Positions 23,166 through 35,282 of a DNA stretch of 64,000 nucleotides are shown here, piece by piece. The DNA comes from Zeus faber (taxonomy: Eukaryota > Chordata > Actinopteri > Zeiformes > Zeidae). Position numbers and translations under genes: made by a program. Below the pieces are notes generated by a model. It was given only the letters and a program-made list of their open reading frames with translations. It was not told where the DNA came from and ran no database searches. Location of the stretch: the NCBI GenBank assembly GCA_960531495.1, contig OY482865.1, forward strand, positions 8,772,087 to 8,836,086, in the 5' to 3' direction. Positions within the stretch are counted from its first letter, which is position 1. The number at the start of each line of letters is the position of its first letter.

Positions 23166-24812
23166 AGTGACGATTGTGTAAAAACCAGTTGGCAGTTTGA
23201 CGGGCTACGGCTCACACCTTTACGCCGTTGAGCGAGGGGGCAGAGCGTCCTTCCATTCCCTTTGTCTGTTTGGAAACCGCTCTCTGTTCTTCTCCCCTCT
23301 CACCCACCCCACCCCTCCGCCTCCGCTCCGTCGGCCCCAGAGTTCTACAACAGCTATAATGACACATTTACCAGTCAAATTACTACCTGCGGAGACTGCC
23401 AGGCCCTGGCAACGAACCCAGCGTCTGAGCGGCGGCCCCGCTCAAAGAAAAAAATAAATAATAAATAAAATTTAAATAAAAGTGGGGGGCTTTAAATCCA
23501 AGCTGATCCCTCCCCGACAGCCGCCGGCGCGCCGTGTCCGCCAGGCGTTCCCGCCGGCAAATTACCGCCGCGGCCTTCCCCCCGGAAAAATAGCGAGCGG
23601 GGGCCCCAGCGGAGAGAGGTGGCGCTAAGTAGATCAACTCAGAGAGACAAGAGTGAGGCCCCCCAAGAAAGGGGTCTATTTTTGGCTCCGGCGAAATGTA
23701 CTACATTGGGAGGGCGGTGGGGGTGGGGCTATAGGTTCTCTGGCGCTATCGCTCCGAGGAAAGGAGCAGGGGTTGTTTTTTTGGGGGGGGGGTCTGAGTT
23801 GTTACTGTGATACTTGGAGTGACTACCCCCCCTGCACCTCCCCGCCCCCCCCCGCCGCTGGACAAACACATTAATCTCCACAATATGCCTGCGGAGATAT
23901 TCCAGGAATGCTCCTATTTAACCTCTGATGTTGGCGGAGGGGACTTGAAAGGGGGCTCCAAATTACTCATTCACATGCCGTTCAATAAAAAGCCCCCCCC
24001 CCCCCCGCTGCCACGAGCCCTCCGAGTGTAAGGGGTTGTTTTGGTGAAATGGATGTAAAGATATATATAAAAAAACAAAACAAAACAAAAAAATAAATGA
24101 AAACACTCCCTCCCGGTCAGCGGCGTTGGTGAATGTCTTTCCGCGCACAACCGGCGATTTGGCTTTGGCTCAAGTGTCGCACAATGGCCGCGCTGATTTC
24201 GTTTCTTATCTCTGATTAAACAGAGTGGTGTGCTTCACGTTGCACTGCGCCCTCAAGCCGAGAGAAAAGCGGTGAGGCGTTCCTTTATAACGACACAAAA
24301 TGATTATCGGTCACTCTTGGGTCGGTTATAAAGCCAGGGCAAAAGGGTAAAGAAAATAAAATAAATAATAATAAAAATAAAAAAAACTAAAGGGTGATCC
24401 GGAGTGCACTGGGGCCAATTTATTTCCCCGAAATCATTAAATAAACATAAAGCGTAAAAATTCAACATGACTGGAGCGTGAACTTCGGAGCCTGCACTGT
24501 GATTTCGGGCACGGAGAGAAGAGTCTGAACAACAAGTGTGATCCATTAGCGCCAGACACACTAAACGCTGCCCTTGCAGCCCCGAAAAGCAATAAGCGCA
24601 ATAGCAGAGGGTTTGCACAGCGGAGGCGTAAAAGCAAACATGACAATTCTGGAAGCCTTTTGTCCCCCTTCCCCCCGACATCAATAGGATGGGCACTACC
24701 GGTGAAATCCACAATCACATCTTTCCTCCCAAACTGAACGCAGGTTTTGAGCCAATGTTGGAAATGTCCCAGGAAAATGGACGCAGATCGGTTGAGATCT
24801 ATCAGTTGGGTT

Positions 24813-25175
24813 TAGAGCTGCAACAATTAGTCGATTAATCGATTGGTCGCCTGTCGAATGAATCGCCAACTATTTCGATAATCGATTCCTTGTTTCCCGT
24901 CATTTTCTTAGGGAGAATATTTCCAAATTCTCTGATTCCAGCTTCTTAAATGTCAACGCTTTCTGGTTTTCTTTCGCCCCCATGCGACGGTAAAGCGAAT
25001 GTCATGCGGGCCGTGGACAAAACAGCACATTTTGAGGACGTCGCCACGGGACTTGTGGAAACGGTGATTTTTCAGCATTTTCTGACATTTTCACGGACAA
25101 AACAACTCGTCGATTAATCGCGAGAATAATCGACAGATTAGTCAGTAAGGACAATAATCGTTAGTAGCAGCTCTA
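24813..25175. mobile_element. complete non-autonomous hAT-type element
   Basis: A 363-bp element has terminal inverted repeats TAGAGCTGCAAC at the left and, reading the right end inward, TAGAGCTGCTAC. It is flanked by identical 8-bp direct repeats GTTGGGTT (24805-24812 and 25176-25183), the target-site length of hAT transposons. Subterminal TCGATTAATCG copies occur at both ends. The ends and interior match an abundant fish family with these termini. It encodes no transposase. Confidence 0.85.
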
Positions 25176-25467
25176 GTTGGGTTCGGGGTAAATTTACCTT
25201 CTACCCAAATGTCAGTATTCAATGGCGGCGGAGGAGACCAATTCTAAAAGACAGCTCTTCTGCAGACATGCAGACCATAGGTACATGCATTATTTCATTA
25301 TTATAAGCTTATAGGATGGCAGTGGCGGAAAATGTGCAAAAAATAAAAAAAGTTCATTTAATTTATTAAATTATCTGTATCAGGGATGCAAATTTAAAGG
25401 AAGTTCCTTCATCGATAGTTGTTAACCTGAAATAACAACAGTAGATTGATTGATAACATAAAAGCTT

Positions 25468-25475
25468 ATGACGTC
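25468..25475. promoter_or_regulatory. CRE palindrome TGACGTCA
   Basis: A full cAMP-response element followed by three GTGGCGC units and a second half-CRE (TGACGTCG, about 25520). A small open frame starts 107 bases later. The layout resembles a small CpG-rich promoter, possibly of a mobile element. Confidence 0.3.
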
Positions 25476-25581
25476 ACCAAGCGGTGGCGCCGTGGCGCCG
25501 TGGCGCGCGGGGACCTCTGTGACGTCGCGGGCTTCTGAAACCTGGTGAGGAGTGTTTCTCCTCATTTCATTTGGGTTCAAA

Positions 25582-25710
25582 ATGGAGACGTTCCAGGCGA
25601 GGCTCGCTGAGCTGGTTCGCGCGCAGGGGAGTACTTTTCCACCCGTCTCTGCGCGAGTTCAATATTTTAACTTTTCGCCGTCCTCCGCGACGGAACGAGC
25701 CCGGATGTGA
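25582..25710 (+). other. small open frame after CRE (42 aa), unrecognised
   Basis: ATG in a strong context (CAAAATGGAG) opens a frame that starts METFQARLAELVRAQGS and ends ATERARM before TGA. I do not recognise it. Short starts of this style occur in fish transposon-derived genes, so this could be the 5' remnant of one. It may equally be chance. Confidence 0.15.
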
Positions 25711-26454
25711 CGCAGCGGATCAGGTCCGGTGCGGAGGTGGACAATGGGACGCTAATAAAAGTTAACGTTCCTAAAATTCGCATCTATAAACAGACACAAA
25801 ATAATTACATTTAATATTTTTTATTGGCATCAAACAAACGTGTCCGATTTTTCAAGAAAAGCCACTTGATTTTCTGCTTTTCTGACTCAGCGGTCAGACG
25901 TTAGACGTCCACAATGGAGAAAAATAACATGATACATCATTTGTTATGTTGCGATGTCTCCAAACCCGGTGGATACCGTCCAGGGAAAGTACAGACACTC
26001 ACATAGTCAGAATCACAAAAAAAAAAAGAAAACTAACGTGGTTAGAGCCCAGCAGGGGTCGGAAGTTTGACATGGCGAGAACTTAAATCGAGGCCAAATA
26101 AAAAAAAATAAAAAATAAAAATAAAAAGACGTAGCGCTCATTTCTGGCTGGAATACATGCATATATTAAAATACACACAGGAAATAAGGAAGGGAAATGG
26201 AGAAACGGGGAATGAGAAAAGATAAGAAGTTGAGCAAATGAATAATGAGAACATCTCTGTATTCTACAGGCAAAATTTTTTTTTTTAAATAAAAACAAAC
26301 TCAATATTAACCAGGGGCCTTTTTCACATCCAGAAAATTATAATGATGAAATTATGAGAATTTTAAAAATGGTAAATTACAAATAATGCATATCTTAGGT
26401 TTTATTTTTTATTATCTTTTAAAGTTTAACTTTGTGCACTTTGTATTTCTTTGG

Positions 26455-26565
26455 TATTTTTTTATATATTATTATTTTTTTTCTAATTTAACTTTCTGTG
26501 AATCACTTTGAGTTGCATCTCCTGTATGTATTGTACAAATACAGTTCATTATTATCATCATGCCA
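26455..26565 (+). repeat. retroposon 3' tail
   Basis: CACTTTGAGTTGCATCTCCT followed by a variant of TACAAATAcagttcATTATTAT is the common 3' end of fish LINE/SINE copies. The tail ends in a degenerate ATT microsatellite. Confidence 0.55.
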
Positions 26566-26681
26566 AACTACGGCCAGATTTTCGCACCTGACAGAACTTT
26601 CAAGTCACATTTAAAACGTCGACGTCCGAGTGCTGATGGCATCGGTGAAGGCCATTGCTCGATTGGGGAGAACACGACGTT

Positions 26682-26683
<2 letters not shown>

Positions 26684-26732
<49 letters not shown>

Positions 26733-26742
26733 CACACACACA
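26684..26742 (+). repeat. (GCAC)n(AC)n compound microsatellite
   Basis: About nine GCAC units pass into (AC)n. Alternating purine/pyrimidine sequence of this kind favours Z-DNA. Confidence 0.96.
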
Positions 26743-27664
26743 GCCTGGTTGCACGCAGACAAGTTAAGAGATTTACGGCTGTTATGTGCAGATGTGCATG
26801 TAAATGTGTGTGAAATAGAGAGAGAACTTATGTGTGGAAATACCTGTGTGTGTTGTTAATACGTGTGTGTGTGTGTGTGTGTGTGCAGCCGGCACAGCGC
26901 TGGTGGTTGCGTGTGATATGTGTCTCCTCTCAGGCGTCCAGCAGCATTAACGTATTTACGGTCCCACACGACATAACGTTTATAAATCCATGGGAGTCTT
27001 TGGCACAGAAGGGGGTCTCTCCCTCCCTGTCTCTCTCTCTCTCTCCCCCTCCCCCTCTCTCTCTCTCTCTCTCTCTCTCTCAGAATCTCTTGTTGTTCCA
27101 TTTTCATATACGAGGAATTTGTCGTACATTTTATTTATTTACATTGTACATTTTAGTGCAAACAGATGAAGCGTATAACGAAATAATGGTTAACAGCCAG
27201 ATGTTTCTTTGAGTTCTCAAAAAGACATATTTTCATCTAATATATACAGAACTCAGACTGGTGCATATGCACCACATGAAGGTTATTTACAAAATATTTT
27301 GACTGTTTATAAATATAAATAGTTATAATTGTATATAATGTATAATAACATAATATACTGTATATACAGTTTGGACAGGGCGTATAATGGGTGAGTTAGT
27401 CAAACTTAATACATCTACTACTAGTTACATCGGCAAGAATATGTCGATACGATACTATCATGATACACAGGATATGATTTGATATATTACAATACTGTAA
27501 GCAAGGTGATATATTTCTTGCACATTTTTAACTGTACATTTTACCTTTACCATGTGTATATAGATATGTTTATATATTTATTTATATATCAATATGTTTC
27601 TTAATAATTATTATATGTTGTATGTTAATATGTTGTATGTAAATATGTTGTATGTAGATTGGAG

Positions 27665-27738
27665 TTGTAACGAAAGTAATTTCCCCCTGGGATTATTAGT
27701 ATTATAAGTATTTCTGATTCTGATTCTGATATTGCAAT
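27665..27738 (+). repeat. retroposon 3' tail (TTCTGA)n
   Basis: AAGTAATTTCCCCCTGGGAT followed by TATTTCTGATTCTGATTCTG is a widespread fish retroposon ending with a short tandem tail. The insertion is plus-oriented. Confidence 0.6.
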
Positions 27739-28041
27739 TTTTTTTTGCAAACAGATTTTCGGGAAACTCATAGTATAAAGGACGCATGTATGGATATGCA
27801 TTAAATCGGAGTAAAAATGAATACTATGAATACTTTATGTAATCAGGACAGTGGGATCTGTAATTATCACAGTCCCTGCAACATCCAACATCATAGCACT
27901 GCTTGTTTTGCAATCTGAGCGAAGGAATTAACATTAGCCGCAATCAGTTAAAATTTAAAAAAAAAAAAAAAAGCAGTTCTGCAAGTTCTAGCAGGACTGC
28001 TTAGGTAAACAAATTGAGAGAAAAAAAAAAAACCTAGCTTG

Positions 28042-28600
28042 TAGGGGTGTAACGGTGCACGTATTTGTAGCGCAGCATTTCGGTACAGGACTTTGGGTGC
28101 GCTGCAGATGTGTACCAGATGCAAAGTGGGCTCGTTCTGCGTGCAGAACATACTTCAAATCCGAGTTCCCACACCGACATATTCAGTGGCCGACTAGAAG
28201 TTTGTTTAGTCTCCGCCTCGCACTCTGAGCGGGCAGCCCCCCCGGCCACGCCCCTGGCCAGCGAGCGTCATGGCCAATGCAAACGAGAAGCCGGAGCTTG
28301 AAGACCCTCCCTCATCATTTTGTTTTGGGAACACCTCGGCGTCCCGGTGACACACGAACCGAGACGGGTGGGAAGGACGACAGCAGCGTGCCGACACTGT
28401 TGAGCAGTGATCGGGTACCTTATTTGGCAACACCTCGAACTTGACAAGTCATTCGATCGGTCGGGACTTTAAACACCAATTGAACCGCTGCCACCAAGAA
28501 TTGCATGTAAACTCACATTGGAAAATTGAAAAATATATTTTTTGACAATCGATAAAGCGTCACAAAGCATAATATTGTGACACTGAAGTATATTGATTTT
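28042..28600 (+). mobile_element. fragment of hAT-like element (TAGGGGTGTAACGG end)
   Basis: TAGGGGTGTAACGGTGCACG is a characteristic terminus of abundant fish hAT-type elements. The distal part, with ATCGATAAAGCG-like and GTATATTGATTTTTTTTT sequence near 28545-28600, resembles the other side of such copies. No clear second TIR or target duplication was found, so boundaries are uncertain. Confidence 0.4.
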
Positions 28601-29208
28601 TTTTTTCACCCATAAAATGCAGTGTGTGTGTTGCACGCGTGTGTGTGTGTGTGTGTGCGCACGCCTGAGAATAAGAGGGGTCCCACGGAGAAGAGCTGAT
28701 TTACAGCGGCAGCGGCTGTGAAAGTCGTCTGGAGATGGGAGCGTGTATTTGGGGGCGGCAGAACGCCGTCCCGGCTCCCCGGCCCGATCTCAAAACCACC
28801 TGCTCACCTCCCGCCACCGCAAATTCATTTTAATTTGCCCCCTCCATCCCTCCACCCGCCCGCCCGCCCCGAGCCCTCAAACGCCTCCAACGTGTCATCG
28901 TCCCGAGACCTAAGACGCCGGGATCACACACAATCCCCCCCCCCCCCCCGAAACTCGGCCGTGATCTGCGGCTTTGCTGACTTTGGCCGTCAGACGGAGG
29001 AGGAGGACGGAGGGAGGACGACGGAGGAGGAGGACGGAGGAGGATGAAGGGGATCCGCGAGGGGGAATTTAACGTCGGTGTTTTGAAAAGATCCAAAAAG
29101 GTTCAAAATGTTAAGTTTCCACTCGGTTCAGAAAAAGGAGACTCCTGCATTCCCAGACAATGGGTCACATTCCATAACACCTGTGTGTGTGTGTGTGTGT
29201 CCTGTGAA

Positions 29209-29321
<113 letters not shown>

Positions 29322-29560
29322 TTGACTTAGTGAAGCAAGTTAGGTTATCTGCTCATTTTACATCCCAATAAAAAAGCCTCTTTAATGTGATATTGTGGAT
29401 GGGATGTAGAGTCCTCTTTGACTTTAATACTTAATTCAGTGTTGCTATGACTAACTGCTTATGTCGTTAATCACTCTATTAGTCATTTAAACAATCAATC
29501 AAACATTTTGTTTAAGATAGTACCCGATACCTAATAAAACCATCATCAACCCTCTCGACT

Positions 29561-29594
<34 letters not shown>

Positions 29595-30687
29595 CTTGTT
29601 CCTGATAGCAAAATGTCATTTATTTCAATTACGCTCCTAACACTGACTAATCCCTTCTGGACAGGAACACATAACCATCATTTTTAAAAACCAATTACAC
29701 TGCACTGCCCTCTGTGCCGCCGCGCTCCCCGAATCCTTCATTACATATTTCAATGTCGGCCAGATAACCCGGCCAACCGCGGATAACTCCGAGTACAGTG
29801 TAATATCCTGGATATTTAGGGTCTGACTCAACGTCCTTCCCTTTTTTTTTTTTTTTTTTTTCTTCCTTTTCCGCCGTCGCACGCGTTCACGTTTTGCCCG
29901 CTCCTACGGCCAAAAAGATGACGGCGGACGCTCATAACTCCCCAAACGGGCCCACACCGGGGGGGCGGCCTGGCCGCGCAACTGCTGAGCGAGGGCGAAC
30001 GACAAGCGCGTGGGACGTCTGAGTCGAGTGGACCCCGGTTCATATAAACACCACACCTTGACTCCTCCTTGTGACCTAACCGCCCGTCTCGCTCAGCGGG
30101 GGCCGGGGCGCTCGACGGGGGCCGACGGCGACGGCCGCAGAATAAAGCCCCCCCCCCTTAAACACCCGTTTTCGACGGGAACCATCCGCATTAGACGTGG
30201 TAGTCTTTATCGCCCGAATCCCGCGCCGAAAAGATGTGGCCGTCCCCTCGGCGGGCGGACCCCACCCCGACTCTGAACTTTTCTTGGACTTCGGGACTTT
30301 TGAAAAGTGACAAAGTACGAGTGGTTCCTTGTGACGTTCGCCTTTCACTCCGCTACATTCCAAAGCAAATGCCTGCAGAACAAAGGCCACAGCGGTACTT
30401 TACCGGGTATTACCGGCTCTGTTGTGTACTGGTACTATCTGCTGTAAACATCAAGTACAAACACTTTCACTAAATGCAAATGCCGTGCCTTCCCGTTCGC
30501 CCGCGTAATTCCGCGTCGGGATGTTGTACGAGAAGAAAAAAAAAAAAAAAAAAAAAAAAGCTCAGAGTACTTCTCCCAGCGCCGCACCGGCAACCAGGCG
30601 GCGTTTCAGAATGTACAAATCCCACACGAAATAGGGATGTTTGTACGGCATCAAAAGGCTGCTGCTCGCTGGCCCTGCTCCATATGA

Positions 30688-30697
30688 CCAAATATGG
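30688..30697. promoter_or_regulatory. CArG box (SRF-type) in proposed cald1 intron
   Basis: CCAAATATGG matches the SRF consensus exactly and is a form used in smooth-muscle genes. An E-box CATATG is 2 bases away (30681-30686). Chance matches are expected in a window of this size. Confidence 0.25.
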
Positions 30698-30747
30698 AAG
30701 GAAAAAATGCTGCCTTTTCCCGTAACCAATCTGGGAGGGGGGCGGGG

Positions 30748-30749
<2 letters not shown>

Positions 30750-30794
<45 letters not shown>
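30750..30794 (+). repeat. (GA)n microsatellite
   Basis: A pure GA run about 50 bases right of a CArG box (30688-30697). Confidence 0.97.
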
Positions 30795-30795
<1 letters not shown>

Positions 30796-31059
30796 TTTTC
30801 TTGCATGCTGTGTCCACAGTGAGATAGCGCTTGCTCAGTCACTACTCAGTGACCACAGAGCTGGATCCTTCTCAACACAGTACGACCGACTGCCGGGACA
30901 TCTCTGGGAACACACGCACGCACGCAGACACACGTACACACCTGAACAACCGGCGGGGAGACTCAAGAATGGGACGCACGCAGAATGTCCTCTCCTGAGC
31001 TGACATTTAGGTTTTTTTTGTTTTGTTTTTTAAAACCACGCACGCACGCCCGCGCCTGC

Positions 31060-31063
<4 letters not shown>

Positions 31064-31101
<38 letters not shown>
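31064..31101 (+). repeat. (CA)n microsatellite
   Basis: A pure CA run preceded by CACGCACGCC-type sequence. Confidence 0.96.
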
Positions 31102-31103
<2 letters not shown>

Positions 31104-31291
31104 ACCCTTTCTTCCCGGGTCTCAGCAGTGCACTTCGGAGTCGGAGCCCCGGTAATGGAACATTCCTGTGTGAAAAAAGCAGACGTCTAAAAAGGCCACA
31201 ACCCTCGGCTTAAGTTAGAAACAGTTTGTTTATCTGCTCCCCCCTCCGTCCGCCCGGCTCTGAAATTCGCTGCCTCTAATGCACTGCAGAG

Positions 31292-31331
31292 AATGTCTAT
31301 TTGGGCAACTGCAAATCTACAAATAGACATT
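31292..31331. repeat. 12-bp perfect inverted repeat
   Basis: AATGTCTATTTG and CAAATAGACATT are separated by 16 bases. The sequence lies in non-repetitive, possibly conserved DNA. Confidence 0.8.
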
Positions 31332-31462
31332 TCTTACTTTGCTGGTGTGTGAGTCACTGCAGGTAGCGGAGTCGTGCGGAGCTGGAAATGAGGTAACTTC
31401 TTTGTTTCCCTCGCGACGCCGGAAAATGCAAAGTGCTCCTCTGAAAACGTTTCCACGCAAGT

Positions 31463-31500
31463 GAAGCTGCGTGCGTCACTCTGTTAACACACGCAGCTTC
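31463..31500. repeat. 11-bp perfect inverted repeat
   Basis: GAAGCTGCGTG and CACGCAGCTTC are separated by 16 bases. It lies 130 bases from a second hairpin of similar size (31292-31331). Confidence 0.8.
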
Positions 31501-32012
31501 CCTTCAATGCAAGAAAAAACAAAAAAAAACAAAAAAACAAACAAAGGCCCAGAAAAATGACCGTCGAACCAAAATTTAAATTTAATTTTGCGGCCGCTTC
31601 CAAAGGGAATGCGGAAGGGGGAAAAAAAAAAAAAAAAAAAAGATTAAACGGGAAAAATAAATCTCCGCTCAGCAGAGAACAAAGCGATAAATAAGCCTTT
31701 TCTCCTCCTGTTTGCTCAGGGTCCAGGCAGGTTTGGGTTTCGGTGCCGTGGCGCTCTTATGCAAGGCCCCCTCTTGCAATAATACATCAAATATTCCAGT
31801 GCAAATATCCAGAATGTCTTCTAATCGCAAATACATTTCACTGCCCCCACTTCTCCAGACGCATGATATCAACACCGTGTTGCGCAATTCTGTCATTTCT
31901 GCTGTTGGGCATCATCAATGGAGGCCTGGGTGTTTACAGAGTTGTTTCTGAAAGGGTGGTCTGCTTTATGCAAATAATGTATAAAAGGCAACCAAATCAC
32001 GCCTTATAAATA

Positions 32013-32397
32013 CAGGGTTCCTACACATTTTCACATCGTATCCAATGCTCTGGATGGGTTGTAGGTCCATCCAATGCTCCGATTGGCTGCAGGTCTATCA
32101 AATGCTGTGATTGGTTGCAGATATATCCAATGCTCCGATTGGTTGCAAGTCTGTGATTGCATCCAGAGAGATTTTGATCTGCACCCGTTGGTAACGCCCC
32201 TTAAAATTAAAAAATGAACTGAGAGATTCCAGACTAATACAGATTTGTGAAGTGGTCTGGCGATACCAGGCTAGGGGCAACAGTCTGGAAACACAAATAT
32301 TTTTCCCCATACTCTCTTTTATTTTTTCCATACTTATCCAGACCTGGAAATGACTAAAATCGAATTCCATACTTTTCCATACTGCGTAGGAACCCTG
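32013..32397. mobile_element. non-autonomous DNA element with CAGGGTTCCTAC termini
   Basis: The left end is CAGGGTTCCTACACA and the right end, read inward, is CAGGGTTCCTACGCA (14 of 15 identical). The direct repeat TAAATA flanks both sides (32007-32012 and 32398-32403). Inside, four degenerate units of about 34 bp built on ATCCAATGCTCCGATTGG lie at about 32040-32150. Such CAGGGTTCC termini are typical of hAT-related elements in fish. No transposase frame is present. Confidence 0.75.
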
Positions 32398-33514
32398 TAA
32401 ATAAACACCAGGATAGGTATGGACTGCAGCCTCAGAATAAGGCCCTCAAAGAAAAATGTCAGAAGTTCACTCAAGTGTGAAATATCTATATGCATCCATA
32501 AAAAAAGTAATTTAATCTCCTGCCTATTTTATTTTGAAAATGTGAAAATTTCCCAGAGGGGTTTGGGTAATTTTCCACCCGTTTCCACTTGACTTGAGGT
32601 TTCTCAAACGTTATCTTCCTTCACCTGCCCGGCACTTAGTGCAAATTTGACGACCGAGCGGCAAAAGAGAAGAGGTTTTGGAAAGGAACGCCGCGAACGA
32701 GCGAACACGGCTGCGACGTCAACATGGGCAGAGGGCGTTCCGAGTGGTGGGGAAAACGCTGTTGAAATCGGACAAAAACAACTCGCTCTCCTCCGCCTCC
32801 ACCTCCACCTCCCCCTGCTCCTCCTCCTCCGCCTCCCACTCCCGCCCTCCTCCTCCTCCTCCTCCTCCTCCTCCTCGCCGCAGTGACAGCCCGTCCTGAC
32901 ACCTGCCTTCTGTCATGCTAAATGAGGCCTGAACGGGCGCCTGGACCTCCTCAACAGGACATTAATCTGCCGAGCGGCCGGGGCGACCGAGCGAGCAGCG
33001 CCGAGCGCTGACGGACGCCGCGTTTGAGTCCCCGCGCCGCCGGCCGCCCGCCCGCCGCCAACATAGCGCCTGGAAAGGCATCGCGGCGGCAACGTGTTTA
33101 TTATCAAAGCGGCGCTTTCGCGCTTTGAAGTAACGATTCCTTCAGCAGCCCCTTGAGAAATGATTACCTTCTAAATAAACTGTTGTATGAGTCCGTTGCG
33201 AATGTTTATAGCGCGACGCCAAATTCGTTACAGGCGTCTCATTCGTCATTAAGTAATAGTTTGTTAACAGCCGTAATTCTCAAGCGTCACCGTGAGTGTT
33301 TAGTGTGCTACGTGTGACTTAATGTTCTCCGGCTGCTGCTGAGTGGAGCAGAATGCTTTGGAAATAAGCGTTGGTTTATCTCAACGAGGGCCACTCGGTG
33401 AAACAAAGCCAAACAGAATTAAGCTGCAATAGATTAGATTACGACAAGACGAGAAGGGGCGGGATGAGAGGGGACGGGGAAATAAAACTCCTGTTTGCGT
33501 GGTAACGCGTTGAA

Positions 33515-33860
33515 TACCAGGCGCCCAGTGGTCCGGGGCCCGGTGGCCGCTAGGGGCCCGTCCCATCGGCGCGCCAGCCGTGGGGTGGCGGCGAACTGCG
33601 CTCCGCCGTGCGTCCCCTTGCCTCTCGCCTCCCAAAAAATTATGTTTTTTTATTTTTTCTTCCTTTTTGACATGGGAGCTATTTTATTTTATTCCATTCC
33701 TCATTGAAGGAAATAAAAGAAACGCCATGCGTAATGGACGGGGTGTCGTCCCCCCCTTGCGTAGAGCGGCAAAATGGCGAGAGCTGGGCGCGTGTCTGCA
33801 CGGGGAGGGGAGGGTCCAAGAAAACACCCGCACCGGGGGCCCGATCACCATCAGGTTACG
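33515..33860 (+). repeat. dispersed repeat, copy B
   Basis: Partner of 850-1175, diverged by many substitutions and small indels. It carries GCGCGCCAGC, GGGAGCTATTTTAT, CATTCCTCATTG and CACCGGGGGCCCGATCACC in the same order. A short reverse-oriented relative may lie at 6790-6895. Confidence 0.65.
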
Positions 33861-35223
33861 TCACCGATTAGGGGACCGACTTTGGGTCCCTTGCGACGCT
33901 CAGGTCCCATGCCGTACTTTTGACGGACGTTTTCCTCGTTGTTCTGTTGCACAGAACAGAACTTCATTTGACATATTGAACGTTGCGGTTACGTTAACCA
34001 TGGCGGTTCAGAGGGTTCAGTGATGCTTCCCTCACTAGTGTACTGTTGATTAAAAGGAACAATTTGAGCTTCATCATGTATAGTACTGGAATTATATTTA
34101 AAAAAACACAACAACATTATTATTATTTTCATTTCAAAGCAAAGCACCACCCCCCAGAATATCTCCAACGCTCCCCTTTCAGCATTTGAGATCCCAGACC
34201 TCCCCTATTGCGAAACCCCAGCGTAAATTATACAAGCAGAAGAAGGACTGATCTTGCCATTTTCTGGCACCGTAGAGATACCTTTGAGCAGAGGGAATCC
34301 CTTCCATTCCCTTCTCGGGTTTGTTTTTTATTTTACCCTTATTTGCACGGTAGACTAGAGTCTGCCTTCCATGTTGATGACAGCGCACCTACCTATGCAA
34401 ATCACCAGGAGCCGGCACACACATTCAATTTTAGAAACAATTGGCATTCATTCTCTGGTACATTTGGGAAAGGCACAAAACCAAAGGGACCCTGCGGGTG
34501 TAGTACCTCATCAGCTCTTTTCTGCAGAACAAAAGTAAGAAGACTCCCAGCGAAAGGTCGAGCATTGGGCCCCGCTCGCTCACCGGCAAAACCCGAACGT
34601 CTACGTCAATGCAAAGCGAATGTGAACGCAACACAACACGCGGCCCAGGCAACCGTCCAAAACCCGAGGAGCATTCACGAAGCTCGGAAAAGAAAAAAAA
34701 AAAGTCAATCTCGCGGACCTTGGCGACAAACATTGAATTTATGCCACGATTTGGCCCGGCTGCAGCAGGGTGTCCTACAAACGGCTGAAAGACGGAGGCG
34801 GGCGAGGAAAGAGGGAAAACGGTGGGGTGATGTGTGCGGCTGGTTTGAACCGTATAATAAGAACATGTCTTGGAATCATACCTTACAAGGAAACATACAT
34901 GAAGTACAAGGCTCAACCCATTTAACCTTGCACCGGTTGTGTCATTGTACATGCATGGCGTGCCATACACAGAGCACCGAGGTTTTTCTGCCTGCGTCGG
35001 GGCTCTTTCCTACCCAATCAAGAATGCAAAAAAAACCTGGAAACACGAAACTTGCCATTCGTCTTTTTCAACAGAAGTCGGTGCAAACGCAGCTTTTTCA
35101 CAGGAAAGGATTTTCAAGGGTATTACGTGACAAGCGATCCTTCAAAAAAAAAAGAAAAAGAAAAAGAAAAAGGGGGGGCCACATTCCAAGAGATAACGCT
35201 GATGAGATTAAGGCGCGCGTAGA

Positions 35224-35227
<4 letters not shown>

Positions 35228-35269
<42 letters not shown>

Positions 35270-35282
35270 TGTGCGTGTGTTG
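35228..35282 (+). repeat. (GT)n microsatellite
   Basis: GT run with two interruptions. It is read through by the long open frame 34208-35500. Confidence 0.96.

Noticed and set aside
28418-28427. CArG box CCTTATTTGG
   Set aside because: It lies in a probable transposon fragment, and about four exact matches are expected by chance in the window.
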